A stretch of DNA of 64,000 nucleotides from Patagioenas fasciata (GCF_037038585.1 NC_092523.1:191001-255000), one strand, 5' to 3'. Shown: positions 25,057 to 35,430, counted from the first letter of the stretch. Made by a program: numbers and translations. Notes: a model not told the origin generated them from the sequence alone.

Positions 25057-27336
25057 AGACGGCGGCACGACCTAAGAACTTCTTCCCAACATCTTGAAGT
25101 GCCAGTCCCTTACACTGGACGGGTAGAGAGCAGAGCTGCTGATGCTGGCCAGAATGACACCATAAATCACAACTGACCAGAAACACCCAAAATGCAAGAA
25201 CCATCCACGCTTTCTGCTGCTGATACAAGAATCCAGCACCCGATTGGCACTATGCCAATTAGGACCAGCATTCCAGATCCCAGGATGGCACCCGAGATGC
25301 CTCTTGGGCCCCTCGAGCACAACGAGACCCCAGGATCGTCTGAGAGGCGCAAGGCAGGCTTCCCGAGCTACACAACACCACACACAGAGGCTGGAGCTGC
25401 CCTGCCCGGCACATGCTGGTATCGCACTGTAAATTCCCTGGGCCCTTTACCCACCCAAAGGGGACTTTTCCTGGACGGCCCTTTCCCTTATCAGAACTTT
25501 ACCCCCCTCCCTGCGATTCCCAGCCTCTTCCCAGCCCCCGTGCCTCCACTTATCTTTAAGAGGGCCAAGGGACCGAATCCATCTTCAACAGAGAAAACGC
25601 CACGTGCGCTAACAGGGATCTCCCCGCATCGCCGGGTTCCTCTTCAACATCTACAGTAACACGAGAAAACACACGCTCACCGAGCCGTGCCAGCACACAG
25701 TATCGCGGGGTGAACGCCGACCCCTTCCGCAGCACCCACCTCCTGCTAAGTTCCACGGCGTTCCGCTCAGCGTGTGGTGCCTCGGGCGCAGTCAGAAACC
25801 CGCATCGCTCGTGACGCCTAAGACAGCGAGAAACAAAAGAACCGTAGCGCTTGGAGTGAGTCCCCAGCCCCATGCTCTTCTGAGCCCCTACCCCAGCTCA
25901 CCGAAAACGCTCCTCCAAGCCCAAAGGGCCCAAAAGGGGCCTGCAAAATAAGAAAGAAACGCTGAACCGAGTCACCACGCGACACTGGGCTCCTCAACTC
26001 CCACCGCCGCCTCACCTTCTCGGCTGCTGCTGGTCGGCGTGCGGCTTCGCTCCTCCGAGCTCGTCTGCGGCACCTGCAAAAACAAAGGCACCCGCTCGGA
26101 CGCTGCCCGGAAGCACAGCCTGCCCGCGGACGGGCCCGCCTCCCCCGCCCTTACCTGGGCCGCTCGCCCGCCTGCCCGCCCTTGCTTTGGACTGCCACGC
26201 TGTTGACCACAAAGAGGTTCAGCTACCGCCCGTAAAACACAACCTGACTAGGCTCGGGTTACACAAACGGACTTGCACTTCTTTGAGGAAACAAACTCAT
26301 TTTTAAGCATAGCCTCTCCTTGGGGAAAAAAAATGCCCACTCTGAACTCCCGAACATTAGGGAGCCGTGGGGAAACCAGTGAAAGCCAAGACCGACAGCA
26401 GCAACGTCAAGTGGAATTTCGCTCCAATTCTGATGGTGCACTTAAAAGCCTCCTGCTGACGGCGCTCTGCTCGCCTCTTCCATGGCTTTTTCGTGCCAAG
26501 TTGTCCCTCTGCATCTGAAATCACGTTATTCAACAAGTCACCCAGGAGCTCATCTACAGCTTGACCATTCCACAGGTCTGCTTTCTATTCAGGAATCCCA
26601 TCAGAAGCTCTAATTGCGTCCCTAAAACACTGGGGAAGGGACTGTCCCCGCCACTGCCCACGGCTACTCCTTCCCAGATGACTGCACAGCCTTTGCCTAC
26701 ACAATTTAACACGTCCACAGATTAACCGTGGACTCCTACAGCTCAGTGCATCCACCCCAGACTCCAAACCTCCGGGCAGAGCAGCTCTCAGCCAACTGTG
26801 CGCACGTGCAGACAGACGCTCCACAGAACGCAATAGACAACACGACGGAAACGCCACCAAAAAACGCTCCACAACAAAGACGCCAAAAGCAGACACGGCA
26901 CCGTCCAAAAACCTACAGGGAGGCAGTGGTGAGGCAAGGAGTCTCTACTACAACCCCACAATAAAACTGAGCCAATCGTCTTGGCCCCTTGTGAGACAGC
27001 GGCACTGGCGCAAACACACAGAGACAGCGCAAACACAAGAAGCTGCTGCAAGAACTAATAACTTCTTCCCAGCATCTTGAAGTGCCAGTCCCTGAGACTG
27101 GATAGGTAGAGAGAAGAGCTGCCGACGCAGCCCTCAGCGATACCAGAAAACACAACTGACCAGCGACTTCCAAGGCACAAGAACCGTCCACACTTTCGTC
27201 TGCTGATACAAGAAAACCAGCACCCAATTATTACACCCAATTAGTAAGGCGAGGAGCCTCTATCACAATCCCAGAAAAAAAAGGAGCCAAACGTCACGGC
27301 CCCTTACAAGACAGCAGCACTGGCGCAAACACACAG
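25057..27336. repeat. Monomer 12 (2280 bp)
   Basis: Its left half matches monomer 11. Its right half has a gagaagagc variant like the A/B dimer copies (gagacagcg near 26994 is private). All splice sites are intact. Confidence 0.95.
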
Positions 27337-28524
27337 AGACGGCGGCACGACCTAAGAACTTCTTCCCAACATCTTGAAGTGCCAGTCCCTTACACTGGAC
27401 GGGTAGAGAGCAGAGCTGCTGATGCAGCCCAGAATGACACCATAAATCACAACTGACCAGAAACACCCAAAATCCAAGAACCATCCACGCTTTCTGCGGC
27501 TGATACAAGAATCCAGCACCCGATTGGCACTATGCCAATTAGGACCAGCATTCCAGATCCCAGGATGGCACCCAAGATGCCTCTTGGGCCCCTCGAGCAC
27601 AACGAGACCCCAGGATCGTCTGAGAGGCGCAAGGCAGGCTTCCCGAGCTACACAACACCACACACAGAGGCTGGAGCTGCCCTGCCCAGCACATGCTGGT
27701 ATCGCACTGTAAATTCCCTGGGCCCTTTACCCACCCAAAGGGGACTTTTCCTGGACGGCCCTTTCCCTTATCAGAACTTTACCCCCCTCCCTGCGATTCC
27801 CAGCCTCTTCCCAGCCCCCGTGCCTCCACTTATCTTTAAGAGGGCCAAGGGACCGAATCCATCTTCAACAGAGAAAACGCCACGTGCGCTAACAGGGATC
27901 TCCCCGCATCGCCGGGTTCCTCTTCAACATCTACAGTAACACGAGAAAACACACGCTCACCGAGCCGTGCCAGCACACAGTATCGCGGGGTGAACGCCGA
28001 CCCCTTCCGCAGCACCCACCTCCTGCTAAGTTCCACGGCGTTCCGCTCAGCGTGTGCTGCCTCGGGCGCAGTCAGAAACCCGCATCGCTCGTGACGCCTA
28101 AGACAGCGAGAAACAAAAGAACCGTAGCGCTTGGAGTGAGTCCCCAGCCCCATGCTCTTCTGAGCCCCTACCCCAGCTCACCGAAAACGCTCCTCCAAGC
28201 CCAAAGGGCCCAAAAGGGGCCTGCAAAATAAGAAAGAAACGCTGAACCGAGTCACCACGCGACACTGGGCTCCTCAACTCCCACCGCCGCCTCACCTTCT
28301 CGGCTGCTGCTGGTCGGCGTGCGGCTTCGCTCCTCCGAGATCGTCTGCGGCACCTGCAAAAACAAAGGCACCCGCTCGGACGCTGCCCGGAAGCACAGCC
28401 TGCCCGCGGACGGGCCCGCCTCCCCCTCCCTTACCTGGGCCGCTCGCCCGCCTGCCCGCCCTTGCTTTGGACTGCCACGCTGTTGACCACAAAGAGGTTC
28501 AGCTACCGCCTGTAAAACACAACC
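27337..28524. repeat. Monomer 13, partial (1188 bp), array end
   Basis: Mixed type: it begins with the B-type aaatccaag variant and continues as A-type. Blocks A-E are all present (minus strand, about 27924-28492). Homology ends about 30 bp beyond block A, where new sequence begins at 28525. Confidence 0.93.
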
Positions 28525-28732
28525 AAAGGACGCTCATACCTGCAGCAGCAACACGGGACCTCAAATGAGCTGATGCTTCGGCCAGCACTCATTATTCACC
28601 TGGCCCGAGGAGCTGCGGTGCGGATACCCAGCTTTCCTCTTTACTTCACACCTATAAAATAGACAAACGACCAAAGTTACATAGAGCCACACAGCACGTC
28701 TTCCCGCTGGCACCACGCACCGTCCCACCTGC
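28525..28732. other. Non-homologous segment at the array edge
   Basis: About 208 bp that replace the corresponding monomer segment (positions 1188-1399 of monomer 1). No gene, repeat motif or splice site of note is seen here. Monomer homology resumes at about 28733 at the phrase cggcgctctgctcgcctctt. Confidence 0.6.
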
Positions 28733-29830
28733 TTACGGCGCTCTGCTCGCCTCTTCTGTTGCCTTTTTGTGCCACGTTGCTCCTCTGTATCTGAAATGAA
28801 GTTGTTCAACAAGTCACCCAGGGGCTCATCTACAGCTTGACCATTCCACAGGTCTGCTTTCTATTCAGGAATCCCACCAGAAGCTCTAATCAAGTCCCTA
28901 AAACACTGGGGAAGGGACTGTCCCCTCTCCTGCCCCATCCCAGATGACTGCACAACCTTTGCCTGCACAATTTAACACGTCCACAGATCAATCATAGACT
29001 CCTAGAGCTCAGTCCACCCAACCCAGACTACAAACTTCCGGGCAGAGCAGCTCCAAGCCAAATGCGCCTATGTGCAGAAAATGGCTCCACAGAACGTCAT
29101 AGACAATGCGATGGCAACAGCACTAAACAACTCCAAACCAGAGACTGCGTCTATGAAAAGAACCTGCAGGGAGGCAGTGGTGAGGCGAGGAGCCTCTACT
29201 GCAACCCCAGGAAAAAAAGGAGGCCAAACTTCACAGACAGAGACAGCAGCGCTGGCACAACCAAACAGAGACAGTGGTACTGTCAAAACCAAACAAACAG
29301 AGATGGTGGCACACACAAGAAACTGCTGCAAGACTTAAAAACTTCAAGATGCTGGGAAGAAGCGCCAGTCCCTGAGACTGGATGGGTAGAGAGCAGAGCT
29401 GCCGATGCAGCCCAGAACTACACCATAAACACAACTGACCAGAAGTGTCTAAAATACAAGGACTATCCACATGTTCGGCTGCTAATACAAAAAAAAAATA
29501 TGCCTTTTGTGCCCCTGGAGCACAACGAGACCCCAGGATCATCTGACAGGCGCAAGGCAGGCTTCCCAAAGTACACGACAACAGACACAGGCTGAAGGTG
29601 CCCTGCCCCACACAAGCTGGCATCAGTTCCCTGGACCCCTTACCCTCCCAAAGGGGTCTGTTCCTGGACTGCCCTTTTCCGTCTGAGAAGTTTAAACCCA
29701 CCCTGCAGTTCCCAGCCCCTTCCCAGCCCTCGTGCCTCCACTTAACTTTTAGAGGGCCAAGGGACCGAATCCGTCTTCACAGAGGAAAACACAACATCTG
29801 CTAACAGGGATCTTCCTGCAGTTGTCACTT
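28733..29830. repeat. Diverged monomer relative
   Basis: Clearly related to the 2.28 kb monomer (positions ~1400-2280 followed by ~1-560) but with many substitutions and indels, for example the Gln-rich and Cys-rich stretches differ. A 177-codon plus-strand frame here (29062-29595) is an accident of the repeat. This old copy shows what the monomer looked like before array homogenisation. Confidence 0.85.
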
Positions 29831-29843
29831 TCTCCATCATCAC
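29742..29843 (-). pseudogene. Terminal exon relic homologous to array block E
   Basis: The minus strand reads CTTACTGTAG then an open frame to TAA at 29742-29744. The last part of the peptide (TDSVPWPS) matches the frame kept in array block E (MDSVPWPS), and AGRSLLA is shared too. The frame is continuous with the 65-nt exon at 29927-29991 in phase 0. The protein family is not recognised. Function is unknown; it is either a gene fragment or a decayed 3' exon. Confidence 0.5.
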
Positions 29844-29926
29844 CTACAGTAAGGAAAGCAAGGACACGCACACTATTGAGCATCCAAATAGTATTTATCG
29901 GTAGTGGCCTACAAGTAATCGCTCAC

Positions 29927-29991
29927 CTTGGGTGAGTTCTGGGAGGTACATTTGAATGATCTACCGGGGGCCACTGCACGCCGCAAAGGTT
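29927..29991 (-). pseudogene. 65-nt exon relic, copy 1
   Basis: Acceptor CTGTCTCCAG and donor GTGAGC bound 65 nt whose open frame ends VAPGRSFKCTSQNSPK and runs in phase into the terminal exon at 29742-29843. A second copy of identical length and frame lies at 31915-31979. Same exon length, frame and splice sites in two diverged copies argue for a former or active coding exon. The protein is not recognised. Confidence 0.5.
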
Positions 29992-30203
29992 CTGGAGACA
30001 GGACGCCCTTCCAGGAGAAGAGATTATATTAACAACTATTAATACAGCAATACAAACCAAAAAATAACACGCCATCTTCATTGTAGTCAGGAATTTGGGG
30101 AAAATGCAAAGCACCTGGAAATGAATCAACAAATGAAACATAATGACAAACAACTTTTCTACTACAGCTATTGTCAAACCTTCACTGTCCCTGAAACTCT
30201 TAC

Positions 30204-30272
30204 CTCAAACAGACACCTCCGCTTGTCCAAATACATCTGCCCATGTAGCTTAAACGGCTCAAAAGCTGCTGA
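30204..30272 (-). pseudogene. 69-nt exon relic, copy 1
   Basis: Acceptor CCCCTCCTTCAGCAG and donor GTAAGA bound 69 nt (23 codons) open in one frame, ending KRRCLFE. A second 69-nt copy lies at 32342-32410 and a partial third at 30711-30756. The frame does not join directly in phase to the 65-nt exon, so another exon may be missing. The protein is not recognised. Confidence 0.45.
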
Positions 30273-30544
30273 CTGCTGAAGGAGGGGCAGAGAACAAGCA
30301 CCCAAGCCGCCCTAAAGCAGAACGAGCTCCCTACCTGGGGACTGGGGCTCAAATATCCTGAGCCCCGCCCACCCCCTTCCCACAATCCCTGGGGAAAGGG
30401 GAGGGGGTCAATCACCCCAGGCCCCCCCCAGGACCCTTTTCAAATTACCTGGAATGTCACTGGAAGTGACAGCACCTGCACTTTATTGATGCTATTGCAC
30501 CTGCAATGGGACTGAGTATGGATTTCAACTTAGCTTTTCTAGGG

Positions 30545-30756
30545 AGCAGATAGAAAATGAAATACAATAACCAACACTCCATTTTCATTACAATCAGGAA
30601 TTTTGCAAAAATGCAAAGCACCTGGAATTGAATCAATTAATGAAACATAGTTACAAACATACTTTCCACCACAGCTGCTACTAAACCTTTGCTGCCCCTG
30701 AAGCTCTTACCTCAAATGGACACCTCCACTTCTCCAAAGACATCTGCCCACGTAGC
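30545..30756. repeat. Diverged duplication block, copy b (partial)
   Basis: Related to the centre of copies a and c (gcaaagcacctggaattgaa to the GTAAGA donor on the minus strand). It includes the 3' part of the 69-nt exon (30711-30756), after which homology is lost. Confidence 0.75.
30711..30756 (-). pseudogene. 69-nt exon relic, truncated copy
   Basis: Retains the donor (GTAAGA) and the minus-strand codons MSLEKWRCPFE, but the 5' part and the acceptor are gone. Ending in the same frame as the two complete copies. Confidence 0.4.
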
Positions 30757-30885
30757 TGAGGACCTGCAGCCTCAGTTACATGTGCCCCCCACCTGCTCCC
30801 CCAAACAATGGTCCACAAAAAGGAGCATGCCCAGAAGCTTGCCAAGGGTCCTGAGGTCACCCGATGGACCAGAGAAAGACCCCTG

Positions 30886-31363
30886 AATGCTGGACACGTA
30901 AGCGTTGGCAAAAGAAAGCGTGAATCTCTCGAGCCTGCGCAGTACGAGCCTGGTCTGCGAAATCAAGTTGGAGACTGACCTAAAACAATGGGAGCAAGGG
31001 GGGTTGAAGAAACATAAAAGATGAGACCAGAAAGGACACCGTTGAAGGTCTTATCGCCAGAGGATCCCGAACCACCGCGTAGGACCAGCAGGACTCTATA
31101 GGACTGGAGACCAGAGGAACGCTTCTGGAACTGGACTGGTGATAAATCCAACCTCATTTCTCATATTTTCCTTTACTTTTCCCTGTTTCTTTCCCCTTTC
31201 TTTTCTTATTCTCTCTCTATCACGTGCCGCTTTACAGGCAAATTGATAAAGTAACACTGCTTGATTGAATTATAACCCCTTGGCTTTTTGGTCACCTTAA
31301 TTTTCCACTCTGAGATGAAGGTTTAAAAAGCATCACGAGTCCATCACCGAACAGACCGTGACA
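30886..31363 (+). mobile_element. Possible solo LTR of an endogenous retrovirus
   Basis: A 478-bp stretch unlike its neighbours starts with TG and ends with CA-like text (gtgaca). It has a TATA-like cataaaaga near 31010, a pyrimidine-rich run at about 31160-31220 and lies exactly at the junction between copy b and a diverged monomer fragment. No target-site duplication, primer-binding site or coding domain was seen. The call rests on general layout only. Confidence 0.25.
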
Positions 31364-31860
31364 CCATGGACTCCTAGAGCTCAGTGCACCCAGCCCTGAC
31401 TCCACACCTCCGGGCAGAGCAGCTCCGAGCCAAATGCGCACGCGCGCAGACACACGCTCCACAGAACGTTACGGACAACGCGACGGCAATGGAGCCAAAA
31501 ACGCTCTGCAACGAAAACGACTCCGAGACCAGAGAGGCATCGATCAAAATAATCTACAGGGAGACACTGGTGAGGCGAGGAGCCTCTACTGCAACCCTAG
31601 AATACAAAGGAGCCGAAAACCTGCACCCTTTGCCCTCCCAAAGGGGACTGTTCCTGGACGGCCCTTTCCCCTATGAGAGCTTTAAACTCCCTCCCTGCAA
31701 TTCCCAGCCCCTTCCCAGCCCTCGTGCCTCCACTTAGCTTTCAGAGGGCCAAGGGACTGAATTCATCCCCAACAGAGGAAAACACCACGTGAGCTCACAG
31801 GGATCTTCCTGCAGTTGCCACTTTCCCCTTCACCACCCGCAATAAGAAAACACACACACA
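31364..31860. repeat. Second diverged monomer fragment
   Basis: Begins ccatggactcctagagctcag, like position ~1670 of monomer 1, runs to the equivalent of ~1900, then jumps to the equivalent of 385-600. It is a monomer relic with a large internal deletion. Its minus-strand block-E frame ends early after AGRSL. Confidence 0.8.
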
Positions 31861-31914
31861 ATAATGAGCACTCAGATGATGTTTATCAGTACTAGTCCAC
31901 GAGGCATTGCTCAC

Positions 31915-31979
31915 CTTGGCTGAGTTCCTGGAGGTACATTTGAATGATCTACCAGGGGCCACCACACAGTGCAAAGGTT
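31915..31979 (-). pseudogene. 65-nt exon relic, copy 2
   Basis: Acceptor TTGTCCGCAG and donor GTGAGC bound the same 65-nt length as copy 1, open in the same frame (VAPGRSFKCTSRNSAK). The following terminal exon has lost its acceptor (TTGCGG replaces CTGTAG), so this copy is probably dead downstream. Confidence 0.45.
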
Positions 31980-32341
31980 CTGCGGACAACACACTGTTCT
32001 GTGGGTGATCAGGGAGGCGATGAGCCACCCCATAGCCTGAAAGACACTCTGCCCTATGGCCCTGCTGCTTCCTTCAGAAATGGTAAAACTCCACCTGTAG
32101 ATACAAGGTGCTCATCCTAACCCCTGCTAGATAACCTGAGCATCAGTCCTAGGAGGAAAGATTATATCAGCAACTATTAATACAGCAATACAAACCAAAA
32201 AAGAACGCTCCATCTTCATAGCAGTCAAGAATTTTGGGAAAACGCAAAGCACCAGGCATTGATTCAATAAATGAAACATAGTTACAAACATACCTTCTAC
32301 TATAGCTGCTGCTGAATCTTTGCTGCTCCTGAAGATCTTAC

Positions 32342-32410
32342 GTCAAACAGGCACCTCCACTTCTCCAAACACATCGGCCTATGTACCTTAAACAGCTCAA
32401 CAGCTGCCGA
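32342..32410 (-). pseudogene. 69-nt exon relic, copy 2
   Basis: Acceptor CTACTCCTTCAACAG and donor GTAAGA (preceded by GAC rather than GAG) bound 69 nt in the same open frame as 30204-30272, ending KWRCLFD. Amino-acid differences between the copies are many, which suggests an old duplication. Confidence 0.45.
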
Positions 32411-32614
32411 CTGTTGAAGGAGTAGCAAACAACCAGCACCAAAGCAGTCCTGGAGCAGAATGAGCTCCCCGCTCAGGGGCTGGGGCTCGACTACTCTGAG
32501 CCCCACCCACCCCCTTCCCACAATCCCCTGAGAAAGGGGAGGGCGTCAATCACCCCAGGGCCCGTCCACCACCCTTATGAAATCACCTGGGCCCTCACTG
32601 GAAATGACAGCACC

Positions 32615-32995
32615 TGCACTCCTGTCAGGCTCTGTCAGACACTGTCGGTTTTTGTCAAGCCCTGTCAAGACCTCTTGGGGTCTGTCAGACTCTGTCAGGC
32701 TTTGGTGGGCTCTGTAGGGTTCTGTCGAGACCTGTTGGGCTCTGCTGAGTCCTGTCAAGATTTCTCAGGCTCTGTTGAGACCCCCAGGGCTCTGTCATAC
32801 ATATCAAGGCTCTATCAGGAACTGACAAGATTTGTCAGGCCCTGACGCGTCCTGTTGGCCTCTGTCAAGCTTTGTCAGGCTCTGTGAGGATCCGTCAAAC
32901 TCTCTCGGGCTTTGTCAGGCAGTGTCGAGACCTGCCGGGCTCTGTTGGGCTTTCTGGAGCTTTGTCAGTCCCTGTCATGCCCTGTCAGGGAGCCC
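32615..32995. repeat. Degenerate short-period minisatellite
   Basis: About 380 bp built from ~10-bp phrases such as ctctgtcagg, ctttgtcagg and cctgtcaaga. On the minus strand this reads as a spurious repetitive Leu-Thr-Glu-Ser-Asp-Arg peptide. No gene is called here. Confidence 0.85.
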
Positions 32996-33239
32996 ACGAA
33001 TGGGGGTTGAAACGTGGGTCAAGGGGGAGGAGCCCAACAGGGAGGGCGGGGTGCTTAGAAAGGGGGTGGGGCCTGGTTGGGACACACCCCTCGAGGGAGG
33101 CACATTGGGGGGACTGAGCTTGGGGGAGGGTGGAGTTGGCAGTGGCCCCACCCACATCTTCAGCCCCAGCCTCAACCCCAAACCCCAGCCCCAAATCATT
33201 CACTGGAAACAGAACAAACCACACGCTTACGTTTTTTTT

Positions 33240-33806
33240 ACATTTTTTAATTTTATTGGGTGAGAATTGGCCCCAAAACCAAGTTAAAAATCCCCCAACA
33301 TGGCCGTGGGTGAGCCAAGTGAGGATGGCAGCAGCACAGTGCTGCCCTTTTCCAAGATGGCCCCCATGGGTAACCAGAGTCATGAGTCCCACCACCCACC
33401 TTGGGCCCCAAAATGGCCACACTACACAGGCTCCGCCCACCTCAGCCCCACCCTCCCAGCACAGGCTTGGCAGCCACGACATCCATAGCCCCAGCCACCA
33501 GCAGAGACACAGCAGCCAAGGTGGCCACGCCCATCAGGGTTGCCATCTTGTTCCCATTGGCAGGGAGGGCACAGGGCAAAGCACAGTGCAGGGCCACAGG
33601 GGCAGCCAATGGGAGCAGCTGATACAGCCAGGAGCTGCCACCAGAGCACAGCCCAGAAAAACAGCCCCTGCGGCAGTGCCAGCATGGGCACCAGCCTCGC
33701 CCCCCCAGTCATCTCGGATTCCAAGCAGGGTGGAGCCCAGCAGCCATGCTATCCTCATTTTCTCCGTTGTGTGCAGGGCCCCACACAGCATCGCAACCCA
33801 GGACAT
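33240..33806 (-). CDS. Terminal exon of an unidentified minus-strand gene
   Basis: The minus strand has an acceptor (CCTCACCCCACCAG) ending at 33807 and an AATAAA at 33252-33257 about 550 nt downstream. All three frames are partly open. One, reading from 33806, gives a 90-codon frame beginning MSWVAMLCGALHTTEK. Another gives a hydrophobic C-terminus with the run MATLMGVATLAAVSLLVAGA followed by 14 more residues and a stop at about 33452. An internal acceptor (GCACTGCCGCAG) near 33667 would favour the second. The hydrophobic stretches suggest a small membrane protein, but no family is recognised. Upstream exons were not found with confidence; candidate donors lie at 34367 and 35311. Confidence 0.35.
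33252..33257 (-). terminator. Polyadenylation signal AATAAA (minus strand)
   Basis: Canonical AATAAA on the minus strand, followed by an A/T-rich tract. It supports a transcript end near 33230-33240 for the unidentified minus-strand gene. Confidence 0.45.
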
Positions 33807-33879
33807 CTGGTGGGGTGAGGGGACCCAGGAATGTGGATCTATGGGCAGAATGCAGAAACTGTGGGGTGCTAAATATTAA

Positions 33880-35300
33880 TGAGGCACAGTGCTGGAACTA
33901 TATGGTGCTGCAGAGCAGTGCTGTGGATGTATAGGGTAGACCAGATGTGTGGGGTGCTGTGGGGCACTGCTGTGGGTCTATGCGGCAGAGTGCAGGAGCT
34001 ACAGTGTGCTGTGGGGCAGCATTGCTGGCCTATGGGCGAGTGTGAAGCAGCTATGGTGTTTTCTGGGACAGTGCTGTTGATCTATAGGGCAGAGGAGCCA
34101 TGGGGTGCTGTGGGGTTACACTGTGGGTCTATAGGGCAGAGTGAACAAGATATGGGGTGCTGTGGAACAGCACTGTGCATCTATGGGGCAGAGTGGAGAC
34201 ATAGGGTGCTGTGGAGCAGTGCTGTCCATTTATGGGGCAGAGTAAAATCAGCTACGGGGTGGTGTGTCTGTATAGGGCAGATTAGAGTGGCTACAGGGTG
34301 CTGTGGATCTACAGGGCAGAGTAGAGGTGCTATAGGGTGCTGTGGGTCAGTGTGTGGGTCACTCACCTGCAGGGTTTCAGCCTCTTCAGGGGTGTTTCAC
34401 CCCACAACAGCCCCATTGACCCCATAGCCCCCCTGATCCCCACAGCCACCCCACAGACCCTTGTGACCCACCCATAGTAGGCAGTGCAGGCGTGGTCGGG
34501 GGGAAAGGGTGGTCAAGTGGACAGAGGTGTGGGGTGCTGTGGGGCAGCACTTTGCACCTATGGGGCAGAATGCAGCACCTAAAGGCTGCTATGGGGCAGC
34601 TCTCTGGGTCTAAGGGGCAGAGTAGAGTCCTATGGGGTCCTGTGAGGCAGTACTGTGGGTCTATGGGGCAAGGTCAGTATGGGGTGCTGTGAGGCACTGC
34701 TATGGATGTATGGGGCAGAGTACAGCAGCTATTTGGTGCTGTGGGGCAGTACTGGGCATCTATAGGGCAGAGTGGAAGAAATGAGGTACTCTGGGACACT
34801 GCTGTGGATGTATGGGGCAGAGCACAGGAGCTATATGGTGCTGTGGGGCAGTACTGGGCATCTATGGGGCAGAGTGCAGGAGCAATGGAGTGTTGTGGGG
34901 CAGCACTGTGGCTCTATGGGGCAGAATGGAGCAGCTGTGGGGTGTTGGGCACTTCTGTGGATCTATGGGGCAGAGCGGACGATGTCTGGGGTCCTGTGAG
35001 GCAGTGTTGTGGGTCTATGGGGCAGAGTGTAGGAGCTATGGAGCATTGTGGGGCAGTACTGTGGGTCTATAGGGCAGAGTACAGGAGCTATAGGGTTCTG
35101 TAGGGCAGCACTCTGCATCCATGGGGCAGACTGAAGACAAATCAGGTACTCTGTGGCACTGCTGTAGATGTATGGGGCAGAGTGGAGAAGCTATGGGGTG
35201 CTGTGGGATAGCAAGCAAGAGCTATAGGGTGCTGTGGGGCAGTGCTGTGGATCTATAGGGCAGAGTGGAGGTGCTATGGGGTGCTGTGGGTCAGTGTGTG
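33880..35300. repeat. ~50-bp minisatellite (ctgtggggcag...ctatggggcagag)
   Basis: Roughly 25 degenerate copies of a phrase built from gtgctgtggggcagtactg and ggtctatggggcagagtg, interrupted at about 34370-34510. Such runs are, from memory, common in gene-dense chicken microchromosome DNA. Plus-strand frames here are repeat artefacts. It lies where an intron of the minus-strand gene would be. Confidence 0.85.
34240..34500 (-). repeat. Duplicated segment with splice donor, copy 1
   Basis: About 260 bp shared with 35190-35430 (offset ~944 bp). It holds on the minus strand a consensus donor CTGCAG|GTGAGT (exon side ends at 34367). The upstream exon border is unclear. Confidence 0.6.
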
Positions 35301-35430
35301 GGTCACTCACCTGCAGGGGGTTCAGCTTCTTTCATCCCACAACAGCCCCATTGCCCCCACAGCCCCCCTGACACCCACACCACCCCATAGACCCTTGTGA
35401 TCCCCTCCGCTTCCCCACCATGGTGTGCAG
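35190..35430 (-). repeat. Duplicated segment with splice donor, copy 2
   Basis: Counterpart of 34240-34500, with the same minus-strand donor CTGCAG|GTGAGT (exon side ends at 35311). The reading frames before the two donors differ and neither copy has a clear acceptor. Confidence 0.6.

Larger units (their letters stand above)
1..28524. repeat. Tandem array of ~2.28 kb monomers (12 full + 1 partial)
   Basis: A sequence beginning agacggcggcacgacctaag recurs head to tail at 1, 2281, 4558, 6839, 9116, 11387, 13665, 15936, 18217, 20497, 22777, 25057 and 27337, giving unit lengths of 2271-2281 bp. Copies differ by scattered substitutions and a few 1-10 nt indels. The array is open at the left window edge and stops abruptly at about 28524, where homology to the monomer is lost. 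Each monomer contains a CpG-rich stretch (about 640-1100 in the first copy) that carries splice-like blocks on the minus strand, and one AATAAA on the plus strand (1904-1909 in the first copy). There is no rRNA or known gene in it. The monomer boundaries used here are arbitrary because a tandem repeat has no intrinsic start. Confidence 0.97.
29915..30450. repeat. Diverged duplication block, copy a
   Basis: About 535 bp related to 31905-32570 (copy c) and in its middle to 30545-30756 (copy b). Shared text includes a tattaatacagcaatacaaa stretch and the two exon relics. Divergence is substantial, so the duplications are old. Confidence 0.8.
31905..32570. repeat. Diverged duplication block, copy c
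   Basis: Counterpart of copy a (29915-30450) with about 130 bp of extra sequence at 31990-32155. It contains the second copies of both the 65-nt and 69-nt exon relics. Confidence 0.8.

Noticed and set aside
1..28524. Chicken Z-linked MHM region (reported as ~2.2 kb BamHI tandem repeats transcribed as non-coding RNA in females)
   Set aside because: The unit size is close and a non-coding RNA is predicted, but no GGATCC (BamHI site) was found in the monomer, so identity with the reported BamHI unit is not supported. A direct alignment would settle it.
1..28524. Ribosomal DNA, CRISPR array or bacterial gene cluster
   Set aside because: Monomers contain no rRNA-like sequence, the repeat is far too long for CRISPR, and intron signals point to a eukaryote.
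29062..29595. 177-codon plus-strand frame
   Set aside because: It lies entirely within a diverged repeat copy and has no counterpart in other copies or domain features.
33130..33879. 249-codon plus-strand open frame
   Set aside because: It overlaps the minus-strand exon with its acceptor and AATAAA, is rich in Pro, His and Ser and shows no known domain; most likely a shadow frame.
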